Positions 1 through 9,857 of a stretch of 20,330 nucleotides of DNA are shown here, piece by piece; within the stretch, counting starts at the first letter, position 1; every line of letters starts with the position of its first letter. The notes under the pieces are model-generated. The model did no database searches. It saw only the letters and a program-made list of their open reading frames with translations, and was not told the DNA's origin. Source of the stretch: Nemertoderma westbladi (taxonomy: Eukaryota; Xenacoelomorpha; Nemertodermatida; Nemertodermatidae); contig JAUCBJ010005738.1 in assembly GCA_032718475.1 (NCBI GenBank), positions 1 through 20,330 on the forward strand. The letters are read 5' to 3'. The translations under genes were made by a program, and so were the position numbers.

Positions 1-10
1 GTAATTATCC

Positions 11-103
11 TTAATTTTGACACCGTGTCAAAATTAACCGCATTAATTATTCTTAATTTTGACACCCCGTCAAAATTAACCACGTGAATTATTCTTAATT
101 TTG
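11..103. repeat. Short tandem palindromes (about 42-bp period)
   Basis: Two and a half units of about 42 bp. The first holds a perfect inverted repeat with 13-bp arms, TTAATTTTGACAC and its complement, around a single C (11-37). The second holds 11-bp arms around a 5-nt loop (53-79). The third keeps only the left arm (from 92). The function is unknown; this could be the edge of a larger palindromic array running off the window. Confidence 0.7.
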
Positions 104-439
104 TTGCCGTTATTCCTACACCAGGGGGAAAAACGCCGATGCTGGAGACGTGACTTAACAGACCACCGAGCCCCGGCCAGTCACCGGATATTGATTGTGG
201 GGAGGGAATATTTCTAAGATGCAAGTTTGCGGTTGAGAAAAGCTGCATTAGTTGGATATACTCTTTAATGTAACTTCCTATAGTTGAAACCTGTTCAACA
301 TCATTGAAACCTGATTAAGAATAATTTTGGGCTTCCCCAAATCAATATACACCAAATATTCACAATAAGTATACACGATAATATAAATCCCTACGGTATA
401 TTATTTAATGTTCCCCAGATTTTCCCTCAGTCCCAGTCT
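104..439. other. Non-coding stretch, nothing recognised
   Basis: Mixed-composition DNA between the terminal palindromes and the GC-rich repeat region. I see no open frame of useful length, no RNA-gene boxes and no repeat unit. Confidence 0.5.
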
Positions 440-1370
440 TAGTGCCGTAGTGTCGGTGTCGGTCGACCCTGTCGCGTGTCCGTTCCACCCCTCACGAACC
501 CCGAAGGGTTCGATCATCGAGAACCAGCACGGCTTGGCTAAGGGTCGGTCCAGTCGGTAGACTCTGTCGCGTATCCGTACCACCCCTCTCGAACCCCGAA
601 GGGTTCGGTCATCGAGAACCAGTACGGCTTGGCTAGGAGTCTGTCGTGTCGGTGGACCCGTTCGCGTGTCCGTTCCACCCCTCACGAACCCCGAAGGGTT
701 CGATCATCGAGAACCAGAACGGCTTGGCTAGGGGTCCGTCAGTTCATCACAGAAACCCAACCACCTAGGCTTTCCGAGTCCTTTTCAGGCTCGTAGTCGC
801 TTCGGCAGCCGAGAAACTGCTCCGAACAGTCGGTAGGCCAGTAGAGTCTAGTCGAGTCTAGTCCTTTGTCTTTCGACCCCATCGCGTGTCCGTTCCACCC
901 CTCACGAACCCCGAAGGGAACGATCATCGAGAACCAGAACGGCTTGGCTAAGGGGTCTGTCGTCGGTTCCCGTCGCGAATCACAGTCAAGCAGTCAGCGT
1001 TCCGAGTCCTTTTCAGGCTCGTAGTAGCTGCAGTTGACCCGAGACCGCTAAGGGCAGTCCTTGTCAAACCAGTCCTGTGGCCAGCCCTTTCGCATGTCCG
1101 TCCCACCCCTCACGAACCCCGAAGGGATCGGTCATCGAGAACCAGTACGGCTTAGGTCAGGGGGCAGTCTTAAGTTGGCCACCTGTTCGCGTGTCCGCTC
1201 CACCCCTCACGAACCCCGGGGTTCGATCATCGAGACCCAGAACGGCTTGGCTACTAAGAGGCCGTCGGTGCTCGTCGCAAATCCCTGACACAAGCAGTCA
1301 GCGTTCCGAGTCCTTTTCAGGCTCGTAGTAGCTGCCGTTGGCCAGGGACCGCTAAGGGCAGTCCTTGTCC
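440..1370. repeat. Irregular GC-rich repeat region, six hairpin-bearing units
   Basis: Six diverged copies of a roughly 75-90-bp unit, at about 461-548, 561-640, 651-742, 870-960, 1082-1165 and 1178-1270. Each contains CACCCCTCACGAACCCC, then GATCATCGAGAACCAG, then ACGGCTTGGCTA. At the core of copies 1-3 is an exact 18-nt hairpin, CGAACCCCGAAGGGTTCG (495-512, 590-607, 685-702), with 7-bp arms and a CGAA loop. The arms are mismatched in copies 4 and 5 (905-922, 1113-1130), and the loop is lost in copy 6 (1210-1225). A second interspersed motif, CCGAGTCCTTTTCAGGCTCG, occurs near 773, 1002 and 1305. Open frames here contain these repeats and are unlikely to be genes. It could be a complex satellite or decayed non-autonomous element; I do not recognise the family. 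Confidence 0.8.
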
Positions 1371-1674
1371 TTTAGGCCTGGCGCATTACCAAATCCACCC
1401 CTACAGGCAGCAGGAAGTTGGCCAGGGCCTAATAGTACTCAGGCTAACCTGAATACTGCTTGCATTTTCCATCCCCCCTGGCCCTTATAACTATGAAATT
1501 ATTCCCGTACCCTGTAAGTTGCCCCAAAGTTCGCCCATAAATCGCCCCCAGTTTATTGAATGTGCCCAAAACCCATGGTCCCGCACCCAGTAGTAATATC
1601 GGAATAATCAATTTTAATAAAATACAAAAATATTCAACTCGCGTTATGGAAAGTTGAAATACCGCGAACAGTAG
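1371..1674. other. Non-coding spacer between two repeat arrays
   Basis: C-rich at first, then AT-rich. No coding frame, RNA gene or repeat unit seen. Confidence 0.5.
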
Positions 1675-3190
1675 GGGTGGGCATTACTCCTATCTGCTAC
1701 CCGAAGGTAGGGGTGGGCGCTACTCCTATCTGCTACCCGAAGGTAGGGGTTGGGCGCTACTCCTATCTGCTACCCGAAGGTAGGGGTGGGCGCTACTCCT
1801 ATCTGCTACCCGAAGGTAGGGGTTGGGCGCTACTCCTATCTGCTACCCGAAGGTAAGGGTGAGCGCTACTCCTATCTGCTACCCGAAGGTAGGGGTGGGC
1901 GTTACTCCTATCTGCTACCCGAAGGTAGGGGTGGGCGCTACTCCTATCTGCTACCCGAAGGTAGGGGTTGGGCGCTACTCCTATCTGCTACCCGAAGGTA
2001 GGGGTGGGCGCTACTCCTATCTGCTACCCGAATGTAGGGGTGGGTGCTACTCCTATCTGCTACCCGAAGGTAAGGGTGAGCGCTACTCCTATCTGCTACC
2101 CGAAGGTAGGGGTGGGCGTTACTCCTATCTGCTACCCGAAGGTAGGGGTGGGCGCTACTCCTATCTGCTACCCGAAGGTAGGGGTTGGGCGCTACTCCTA
2201 TCTGCTACCCGAAGGTAGGGGTGGGCGCTACTCCTATCTGCTACCCGAAGGTAGGGGTGGGCGTTACTCCTATCTGCTACCCGAAGGTAGGGGTGGGCGC
2301 TACTCCTATCTGCTACCCGAAGGTAGGGGTTGGGCGCTACTCCTATCTGCTACCCGAAGGTAGGGGTGGGCGCTACTCCTATCTGCTACCCGAAGGTAGG
2401 GGTTGGGCGCTACTCCTATCTGCTACCCGAAGGTAGGGGTGGGCGCTACTCCTATCTGCTACCCGAAGGTAGGGGTGGGTGCTACTCCTATCTGCTACCC
2501 GAAGGTAAGGGTGAGCGCTACTCCTATCTGCTACCCGAAGGTAGGGGTGGGCGTTACTCCTATCTGCTACCCGAAGGTAGGGGTGGGCGCTACTCCTATC
2601 TGCTACCCGAAGGTAGGGGTTGGGCGCTACTCCTATCTGCTACCCGAAGGTAGGGGTTGGGCGCTACTCCTATCTGCTACCCGAAGGTAGGGGTGGGTGC
2701 TACTCCTATCTGCTACACGAAAGTAGGGGTGAGTGCTACTCCTATCTGCTACCCGAAGGTAGGGATGGGCGCTACTCCTATCTGCTACCCGAAGGTAGGG
2801 GTTGGGCGCTACTCCTATCTGCTACCCGAAGGTAGGGGTTGGGCGCTACTCCTATCTGCTACCCGAAGGTAGGGGTTGGGCGCTACTCCTATCTGCTACC
2901 CGAAGGTAGGGGTTGGGCGCTACTCCTATCTGCTACCCGAAGGTAGGGGTGAGTGTTACTCCTATCTGCTACCCGAAGGTAGGGGTGGGTTCTACTCCTA
3001 TCTGCTACCCGAAGGTAGGGGTGGGCGCTACTCCTATCTGCTACCCGAAGGTAGGGGTGGGCGCTACTCTATCTGCTACCCGAAGGTAGGGGTGGGCGCT
3101 ACTCCTATCTGCTACCCGAAGGTAGGGGTGAGTGTTACTCCTATCTGCTACCCGAAGGTAGGGGTGAGTGTTACTCCTATCTGCTACCCG
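1675..3190. repeat. 36/37-bp minisatellite, about 42 copies
   Basis: Head-to-tail units of 36 bp made of GGTAGGGGTGGGCGCTAC followed by TCCTATCTGCTACCCGAA. A frequent 37-bp variant has GGGGTTGGG. Each junction contains CTACCCGAAGGTAG, a 5-bp stem with a CGAA loop. Variants (GGTAAGGGTGAG, GCGTTAC, GGGTGCTAC) recur in a fixed order, which points to a higher-order unit of about 217 bp. The last copy ends at 3190. The 36-bp period is a multiple of three and the plus strand lacks stops, so long repetitive frames arise that are not evidence of protein. There are no spacers, so it is not a CRISPR array. Confidence 0.95.
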
Positions 3191-3745
3191 TATTAACTAT
3201 TATTATATTTACCCGACATTTCTTAACAATGTCTTTCTTTCAATGATTGAGGAACAAGTTACAGTGACAATGAATTAAAAGCTATTCGAAAAGTTGTCTT
3301 CTCATACATATTTATATTAATTACCATCTTGTAAATTAAATAAAACTTGTGTACTGTCTGTTTTCATTTGCCTTTTCAACTAACAATATGATTTCCCCGG
3401 TGACTAGGGCTTACCAATATATTTAAAATAAAAGCTATTCTATCAACAACAAAATCGGATCGAATTTTGATTAGTTTACACACATGGGAGGAATTCAGTT
3501 CAAATAATGAGCTTTTACTGTTGTTATTTATTAGCTATAATACTTGTTTAATACGTTAATAAGTGTTAGGTGTGTAGTAGGCTTAGGTATAGATGTTATG
3601 TGTACTTACTCGCATTGTGTGCTTACTTGTGTACTTACTATGCATTACTCACACAAGAAATGGGGCCTTCGCGCAACACGTGACAACATCTTTGTTAAGT
3701 GTCAACTTGAAAGAATTGCAAGCAAACTATAAGCAGATCACTTTC
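3191..3745. other. AT-rich non-coding DNA
   Basis: AT-rich unique-looking sequence. One short frame (3544-3732) shows no recognisable motif, upstream signal or domain, and I do not call it a gene. Confidence 0.5.
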
Positions 3746-3853
3746 ACCTCCTAGCGGCGGCCTGAGTAACTGCTTACTCCCTAGCGGCGGCCTGAGTAAC
3801 TGCTTTTACCCCCTAGCGGCGGCCTGAGTAACTGCTTACCCCCTAGCGGCGGG
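3746..3853. repeat. Four-copy 31-bp GC-rich tandem repeat
   Basis: Copies begin near 3751, 3781, 3813 and 3843. The shared core is CTAGCGGCGGCCTGAGTAAC followed by TGCTT and a C-rich joint. The fourth copy diverges after CTAGCGGCGG. The block stands out by base composition from the AT-rich DNA on both sides. Confidence 0.85.
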
Positions 3854-3954
3854 TTACGTAACACCTTTTTAGAATAAGCTTTCCCATGTAATGACGTTAT
3901 AATAATTTTCTTAAGAATGGTCATTTCAATTCCAATTCTCAATTCCCTCTTACT

Positions 3955-4657
3955 AGGGCAAATTTGGTCCTGTAACTAGGACCCCCTTCGTTCTGGGATA
4001 AGGACGCCATTGGGCCTGGATTAAAGACCCATATACTTGGCTGCAGGGGTATATGGCCTGGCCAGGCTGATGGTGATCTACCAATTGCTGGTCAGGAGTA
4101 GAGTGTTCTCATGTCCAGTCTGAGTGCACTTTACTGCGACCTGCACCTGGCAGCAGGGGTAGAGGGCATGACCCAGCAGATGAGCTGCACAGCCAATGGT
4201 GGATCATGTGCGTCAGAGTAGGTATGGGTGCCGCGACACCCACCCTGTGGAATGGCAAACCAGGGTGTGGTATTTGCCCCGAGAGCTGACTCGGCAAAAA
4301 AAGCACCCCCCAACCCCCACTATGGATTACATTAGTATTGCGGAGGTCCGGCCACTTGAGGCCGAGTAGAATTACCGGACACAATTGGCCTCACAGGCGT
4401 CAGTTATGTCCTGAACGGCATCCTGTCTCACCCCCTACTGGAGAGAGAGCGGCAAACAATTCTGTGAGTCCCTTTCCTGATGGCCTTTCTGGCCCAAACC
4501 CTGGGTCACCAGGGAAGCCAGATTGTGAGGGGGAGAGGGATTCTGGAGTTGGAGGCTACACTCATGTTCCACCCCGACCAAATAAGCCATTGGTGAATCT
4601 GAGGCAAGTCACTAGACTAGCCTCAGTTAACACCCTAACACTCGGTTCCCTAATGCG
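3955..4657 (+). mobile_element. Probable RTE retrotransposon 5' region (5' UTR plus start of endonuclease ORF)
   Basis: This GC-richer block ends exactly where the (TAG)n tail of a minus-strand RTE copy begins. An open plus-strand frame (about 4338-4657) ends with a stretch around RLASVNTLTLGSLMR. It resembles the beginning of RTE-type AP endonucleases, where a short strand resembling R-[IL]-A-[ST]-[LV]-N precedes a T-L motif. The frame then runs by chance through the neighbouring element's tail. The sequence beyond the break is plausibly found at 7255, where a plus-strand RTE endonuclease starts abruptly. The left boundary (about 3955) is a guess from the composition change. The minus-strand frames here look like shadows. 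Identification rests on a short resemblance and on position, so it is moderate at best. Confidence 0.45.
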
Positions 4658-4703
4658 ACTACTACTACTACTAGGATCGGCATGCTGCATTGCAGCTGCA
4701 TTT

Positions 4704-6490
4704 TTAAGAATGCTGTGCCGGCTTGTCAACAAAATTGCGCCGCCACAACCCCCTATCACCCATGACACCTGCTAGATCATCCGCATCTTCAAGGCCAGTG
4801 TCCTTTAAGATGCGTCTCAAGAAAGTCATGGGCTGTCCACCATGCTTATTCACTCCATGCGGCTGCCAAAGCACAAGATTATGCACTGGCTGGTCCTCAC
4901 GGCGAAAGCAATGTCCTGCAAAGAGTCCACTTTGTTCTAGTGTCAAGCTTGGGGGAACCAATGAAACACCTCCAATGTTATAGTGCCTAGTTGGAGATGT
5001 GTGCATTGTACTTGACACAATGAAACCGGCGTATCATTCTTATGAATGTGCCATCCAAAGATTTGGTGTCCTCAGCAGTTAGAGCCCAGCATGGTCTCCC
5101 ATAGAAGAGTACTGGAACTTCTGCTGCTCTAAATAATCGGACCTTAAGTTTCCGATTAATTCTCGGTGACTTCCAAATCCTGGAAAGCCTATGCAAGGCT
5201 GCCCCTGCCTTTCCCTTACGTATTCGAAGGTCCTCATCTGACTTCCGGATCCATGATCCCAGGTAACAGAAGTCGTCCACATGCTCAAGCATACCATCCT
5301 TTGAGCTTATGCTTATATCGGTCAGAGACTTGCTGAGGACTTTCAAAGTTAACAGTCAAAATTTTGGTCTTTTTGGAGTTAATAAAAATACCAACACTAG
5401 ATGCAGCCTGTTCTAATGAGCTGTGGAGCCGTTGGGCTCCATCTAGTGATTCTGAGAGTACTCCTAAATCATCAGCCTTAAGTCTAGCATCAGTTAGGTA
5501 CTTGGCAGGATTTCCTCGACTTCTGGAGCCAGTAGATGGAGTTACCATCACCGCATCTTCATTATGATGATCTAAGGACATGCGTAGAACATAGTCAACA
5601 ACAATTATGAATAAGAATGGCGCAAGTGTGTCTCCTTGGAGGACTCTCCATAATACTTCAAATGGTTCTGTGTCACCATCAACAGTAGACACAAATGTTG
5701 TCGAACCATCGTATACTGATCTGATTGCTGCAATAATTTCATCAGGAATCCCATATAATGAAAGTATGCTGAACACACGTGAGCGAGAGACTGAATCAAA
5801 GGCCTTAAAGAAGTCAATAAAGATAACAGCCAGACGCCTGTCTTTCTTTTTTGATAACACTTCAATTATCCTTCTAAGTGCCAAAATGGGCTCCATGGTC
5901 CCACGACCTTTACGGAACCCATTCTGATTTCCACGGAGCAGTCTCTCAATGGGATCCCTGATGCGATTTAATAGAATTCTATTGTATAGCTTTGCAGCAA
6001 TCGAGATTAATGAGATTTCCCGAAAAGAACCATAGAGTGTTAGGTTGCCCTTCTTGGAAACTGGCACCAACTTATTTGTTTTAATTTCTTGTGTGACTCT
6101 TGTTGTTCTATATACATGTCTACTATGATGGGATAGATGAGCTTTAAACACTCAGGTATTTTAAAGACCTCAGGGGGAACACCATCTACTCCACTGGTAC
6201 GATTGGTATTAATTATCTTTGCAGCAGCCTTCACTTCTGCAAAGGAGATATCGCCAATGGGAATATCTGGGAGTACAGACTCAGACACTTTTACTTCTAT
6301 AAAGTTATCAGGCAATACCCTGTCATTATTGAGGGGCTTTTCAAAGTGGGCCTTCCAACCATTGAAGCGATAGGCTGGTAATTCTCCCTTCCTTGGTGGT
6401 TGGTTGGCTTTTCCGCCCAGTAAGCAAGTTGATCGATTTCCATGCCTGGGATGATTGCCTGCTGTCGTCAGTATCATTGATGGCATCAAC
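4704..6490 (-). pseudogene. RTE reverse transcriptase and C-terminal region, copy 1 (frameshifted)
   Basis: The reverse transcriptase reads through three main frames: about 6489-6160 (finger region with SGVDGVPPEVFK), about 6151-5285 (palm) and 5346-4987 (thumb side, with DDFCYLGSWIRKS). The C-terminal portion at 5018-4704 contains LFAGHCFRREDQPVHNLVLW, a hallmark of RTE-clade proteins. Palm landmarks are NGFRKGRGT, motif A FIDFFKAFDSVS (about 5826-5790, with the catalytic Asp present), RVLQGDTLAPF, and a motif-C position reading KADD (5479-5468). The usual residue before ADD is aromatic (F or Y), and a 3-nt insertion relative to copy 2 has disturbed this loop. With the frame changes, it cannot make a working enzyme. 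Confidence 0.92.
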
Positions 6491-6786
6491 CTGTTGGTTT
6501 ATTAGCTCCTGTAGATTAACAGAGTACTGCCTGTTCAGGGGCCTAGATGCAGACTTAACTGCCTTCTTGGCCGCTGTAGTCGCTTGAGTCGTGACTCTTT
6601 CTGCGCCTTATAGAGGTCATTTTGGCACTTCTGAATTTTGTGGTCAGTCCAGGGGGCCCTTTTCCTGTTTCGAGGGTATACAGGAACTGTTTATGCATCT
6701 GCTAACTTAACTGCTTCTGTGAAGGCAGTATAACCCTCGCAGTGATCTGCCGCCTCAGTGGCAAGAACCTCATACCTGTTGCTCGG

Positions 6787-7254
6787 CTATAGTGTGAAGC
6801 TGGATCTCACACTTGGCTGTTGCAACAGAGAGGACCAGTCATGCCGCGGCAAGGCAGATTTCGTTGTTCTGCTAACACGCAGACTAAGTCTTACCTTGGC
6901 CACAATAAGGCGGTGATCACTGGAGAAGGGTCGAAGCATAAAAGCATTACAGTCTTGTATAGAGCTCCTGTATTTCCTGCGAAACAGAATATGGTCTATC
7001 TGGGACTTGTGACCACTGGGTCCACTATGAGTCCATAGCTTTCCAGTTCGCTTCTGGAACTGGGTTCCAGCCGAAAACAATCCATTTCCAGAGATAAATC
7101 CTGAAGATGGACGGAAATTCGGTTAACACTATCGCTATAGACCCTGGGCGATGTAGGTGAGTAATGCAGACTTGCATTAAAGTCTACCAGGAATGTTAAG
7201 AATGCATGTTCATCCACTCCTTCAGTAGCTGCTTGTAGATTGTGGTAGAAATTT
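6787..7254 (-). pseudogene. AP-type endonuclease domain fragment of RTE copy 1
   Basis: The second half of an exonuclease-endonuclease-phosphatase fold that would nick the target DNA to prime reverse transcription. Visible landmarks are TFLVDFNASL (the strand-loop that carries a catalytic GDFN-type motif; here G is V), QIDHIL (7002-6985) and SDHRLIVAKVRL with the catalytic SDH (about 6925-6911). The coding frame changes between the part up to about 6996 and the part from about 7080 downwards, so at least one indel separates them. The N-terminal half with the metal-binding Asn and Glu is missing because the element is 5' truncated. Confidence 0.85.
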
Positions 7255-7261
7255 CATGTCC

Positions 7262-7850
7262 TTAATCAGAACCTCATTGGACAAAATTGACCAAATCTCT
7301 AACCGCATCATCTGTTGCCACTTCTCATGTTCTGGAAGACTGGCTAAGAAGTTTCCTAAGGCGGTACTGATTGTGTGCTACTCTCCAACTAGTGTTGCCC
7401 CTGTATAGGAGGTGGAAAATTTCTACCACAATCTACAAGCAGCTACTGATGGAGTGGATCAGCATGCATTTTTAACATTCCTGGGAGACTTTAATGCAAG
7501 TCTGCATCACTCACCTACAGTAAATCGCCCTGGGTCTATAGCGATAGTGTTAACCGAAATTCCGTCCATCTTCAGGATTTTATCCCTGGGAGTGGATTGT
7601 TTTCGGCTGGAACCCAGTTCCAGAAGCGAACTTGAAAGCTATGGACTCATAGTGGACCCAGTGGTCACAAGTCCCAGATAGACCATATTCTGTTTCGTAG
7701 GAAATACAGGAGCTCTATACAAGACTGTAATGCTTTTATGCTTCGACCCTTCTCCAGTGATCACCGCCTTATTGTGGCCAAGGTAAGACTTAGTCTGCGT
7801 GCTAGCATAACAACTAAATCTGCCTTGCCACGGCATGCTCTTTTACAACA
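7262..7850 (+). pseudogene. AP-type endonuclease domain fragment of RTE copy 2
   Basis: From 7262 a frame reads ISNRIICCHF and VLIVCYSPT, which resembles the central strands of RTE endonucleases. An in-frame TAG then interrupts it at about 7408. TFLGDFNASL follows (the catalytic GDFN-type motif is intact here). After a frame change near 7540-7620 come QIDHIL (7675-7692) and SDHRLIVAKVRL with the SDH motif at 7755-7763. A TGA lies in that last frame just before KLWTHS. The N-terminal part of the domain is absent, so it is a broken remnant. Confidence 0.85.
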
Positions 7851-7889
7851 GCCAAGTGATTGACCCTGCTTCACACTACAGCTGAGCAA

Positions 7890-9777
7890 CAGGTATGAGG
7901 TTCTTGCCTCCGAGGCAGCAGATGACTGCGAGGGCTATACTGCTTTCACAGAAGCAGTTAAGTTAGCAGCTGCAGAAACAGTTCCTGTATACCCTCGAAA
8001 CAGGAAAAGGGCCCCCTGGACTGACTACAAAATTCAGAAGTGCCGAAATGACCTCTATAAGGCGCAGAAAGAGTCCCGACTCAAACACACTACAGCGGCC
8101 AGGCCAAGAATGCAGTTAAGGCTGCATCTAGGTCCCTGAACAGGCAGTACTCTGTAATCTGCAGGAGCTAATAAAGCAACAGGCTGATGCCATCAATGAT
8201 GCTGACAACAGCAGGCAATCATCCCAGGCATGGAAATCGATCAACTTGCTTACTGGGTGGAAAAGCCAACCAACCACCAAGGTTAAGGCTGAATCACCAG
8301 CCGGTCGCTACCATGGCTGGAAGGCCCACTTTGAAAAGCTCCTCCATAATGACAGGGTATTGCCTGATAACGTTATAGAAGTAAAAGTGTCTGAGTCTGT
8401 ACTCCCAGATATTCCCATTGGCGATATCTCCTTTGCAGAAGTGAAGGCTGCTGCAAAGAGCACTAAGACCAATCCTGCCAGTGGAGTAGATGGTGTCTAA
8501 CACTCTATGGTTCTTTTCGGGGAATCTCATTAATCTCGATTGCTGCAAAGCTATACAATATAATTATATTAAATCGCATCAGGGATCCCATTGAGAGACT
8601 GCTCCGTGGAAATCAGAATTGGTTCCGTAAAGGTCGTGGGACCATGGAGCTCATTTTGGCACTTAGAAGGATAATTGAAGAGTTATCAAAAAAGAAAGGC
8701 CTTTGATTCAGTCTCTCGCACACGTATGTTCAGCATACTTTCATTATATGGGATTCCTGATGAAATTATTGCAGCAATCAGATCAGTATACGATGGTTCG
8801 ACAAAATTTGTGTCTACTGTTGATGGTGACACAGAACCATTTGAAGTCTTATGGGGAGTCCTCCAAGGAGACACACTTGCGCCATTCTTGTTCATAATTG
8901 TGATTGACTATGTTCTACTCATGTCCTTAGATCATCATAATGATGATGGGGTGATGATAACTCCACCTACTGGCTCCAGAAGTCGAGGAAATCCTGCCAA
9001 GTACCTAATTGATCTAGACTTTGCTGATGACTTAGGAGTACTCTCAGAATCATTAGAGGGAGCCCAAAGGCTCCTCAGCTCATTAGAACGGGCTGCTTCG
9101 AGTGTTGGTCTTTTTATTAACCCCAAAAAGACCAAAATTTTGACAGTTAACTTTGAAAGTCCTCATCAAGTCTCTGACTGGATGAGCATAAGCTCAAAGG
9201 ATGGTATGCTTCAGCATGTGGACGACTTCTGTTACCTGGGATCATGGATCCGGAAGTCAGGTGAGGACCTTCGAATACGTAAGGGAAAGGCATGGGCATC
9301 CTTGAATAGGCTTTCCAGGATTTGGAAGTCACAGAGAATTAATCGGAAACTTAAGGTCCGATTATTTAAAGTAGCAATAGTTCCAGTACTCGTCTATGGG
9401 AGTCCATGCTGGATTCTAACTTCTGAGGACACCAAATCTTTGGATGGCACATTCACAAGAATGCTACGCGGGGTTCATTGTGTGTCAAGTACAATGCACA
9501 AACTCCAACCAGACATTATATAACATTGGAGGTGTCTCAGTGGTTCCCCCAAACTTGACACTAGAACAAAGTCGCCTCCGCTTTGCAGGATATTACTTTC
9601 GCTGTGAGGACCAGCCAGTGCATAATCTTGTGCTTTGGCAGTCTCATGGAGTGAATAAGCATGGTGGACAGCCCATGACTTTCTTGAGACGCATCTTAAA
9701 GGACACTGGCCTTGAAGATGCGGATGATCTAGCAAATGTCCTGGGTGTTAGGGAGTTGTGGGTTGCGGCGCAATTTT
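7890..9777 (+). pseudogene. RTE linker, reverse transcriptase and C-terminal region, copy 2 (deletions, frameshifts)
   Basis: The linker (about 7940-8100) reads PRNRKRAPWTDYKIQKCRND. The finger region (8246-8500) ends in SGVDGV, then a deletion of about 134 bp relative to copy 1 removes the following strands. In the palm (8675-9523) a 38-bp deletion has removed the segment carrying the motif-A catalytic Asp, leaving only KAFDSVS. Motif B region GVLQGDTLAPF (about 8855-8887) and motif C FADD (9020-9031) are intact, followed by DDFCYLGSWIRKS. The C-terminal domain continues in another frame from about 9520 (LRFAGYYFRCEDQPVHNLVL) to about 9777. The gene is dead, but it is the better guide to the family's motif C. 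Confidence 0.92.
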
Positions 9778-9857
9778 GACGACAAGCCGGCACAGCATTC
9801 TTAATAATGCAACTGCAATGCAGCATGCCGATCCTAGTAGTAGTAGTAGTTCAGAAT

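Larger units (their letters stand above)
4658..7254 (-). mobile_element. RTE-type non-LTR retrotransposon, copy 1 (5'-truncated, decayed)
   Basis: On the minus strand the order is: the second half of an AP endonuclease (7254-6787), a linker (about 6780-6400), a reverse transcriptase (about 6400-5030), an RTE-type C-terminal domain (about 5018-4704), a 3' UTR of only about 50 bp, and a (TAG)n tail (4674-4658). The short 3' UTR and 3-nt microsatellite tail are typical of the RTE clade. The 5' end is truncated inside the endonuclease at about 7254, as is common when target-primed reverse transcription stops early. A 2.4-kb related copy lies in the opposite orientation immediately to the right. 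I recognised no target-site duplication. Confidence 0.9.
7255..9850 (+). mobile_element. RTE-type non-LTR retrotransposon, copy 2 (decayed)
   Basis: Same family as copy 1 in the opposite orientation. In order: AP endonuclease from its middle (7255 to about 7850), linker (to about 8250), reverse transcriptase (about 8270-9510), C-terminal domain (about 9520-9777), short 3' UTR, and (TAG)n tail at 9835-9850. Relative to copy 1 it extends about 155 bp further 5' inside the endonuclease and lacks two internal segments: about 134 bp at 8498 and 38 bp near 8695. The abrupt 5' start coincides with the 5' end of copy 1. That fits copy 1 having inserted into this element, with 3955-4657 being the detached 5' part. 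Confidence 0.9.

Noticed and set aside
401-1328. Small frames in the GC-rich repeat region
   Set aside because: They contain the same repeat units in several frames and orientations, with no domain and no codon-use signal.
1675-3190. CRISPR array (36-bp repeats with a small hairpin)
   Set aside because: Units are contiguous with no spacers, and the surrounding DNA is animal-like with LINEs and SINEs.
1750-3196. Long overlapping plus-strand frames with 12-residue protein repeats
   Set aside because: They are a by-product of a 36-bp stop-free repeat; 37-bp units shift the frame repeatedly, and all frames are equally open. No upstream or downstream unique coding sequence.
3544-3732. Possible small gene
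   Set aside because: Short, AT-rich, no motif, no promoter or splice context that I can support.
4109-4384. Minus-strand frames opposite the RTE 5' region
   Set aside because: They show no recognisable domain and overlap the more meaningful plus-strand frame; probably shadows.
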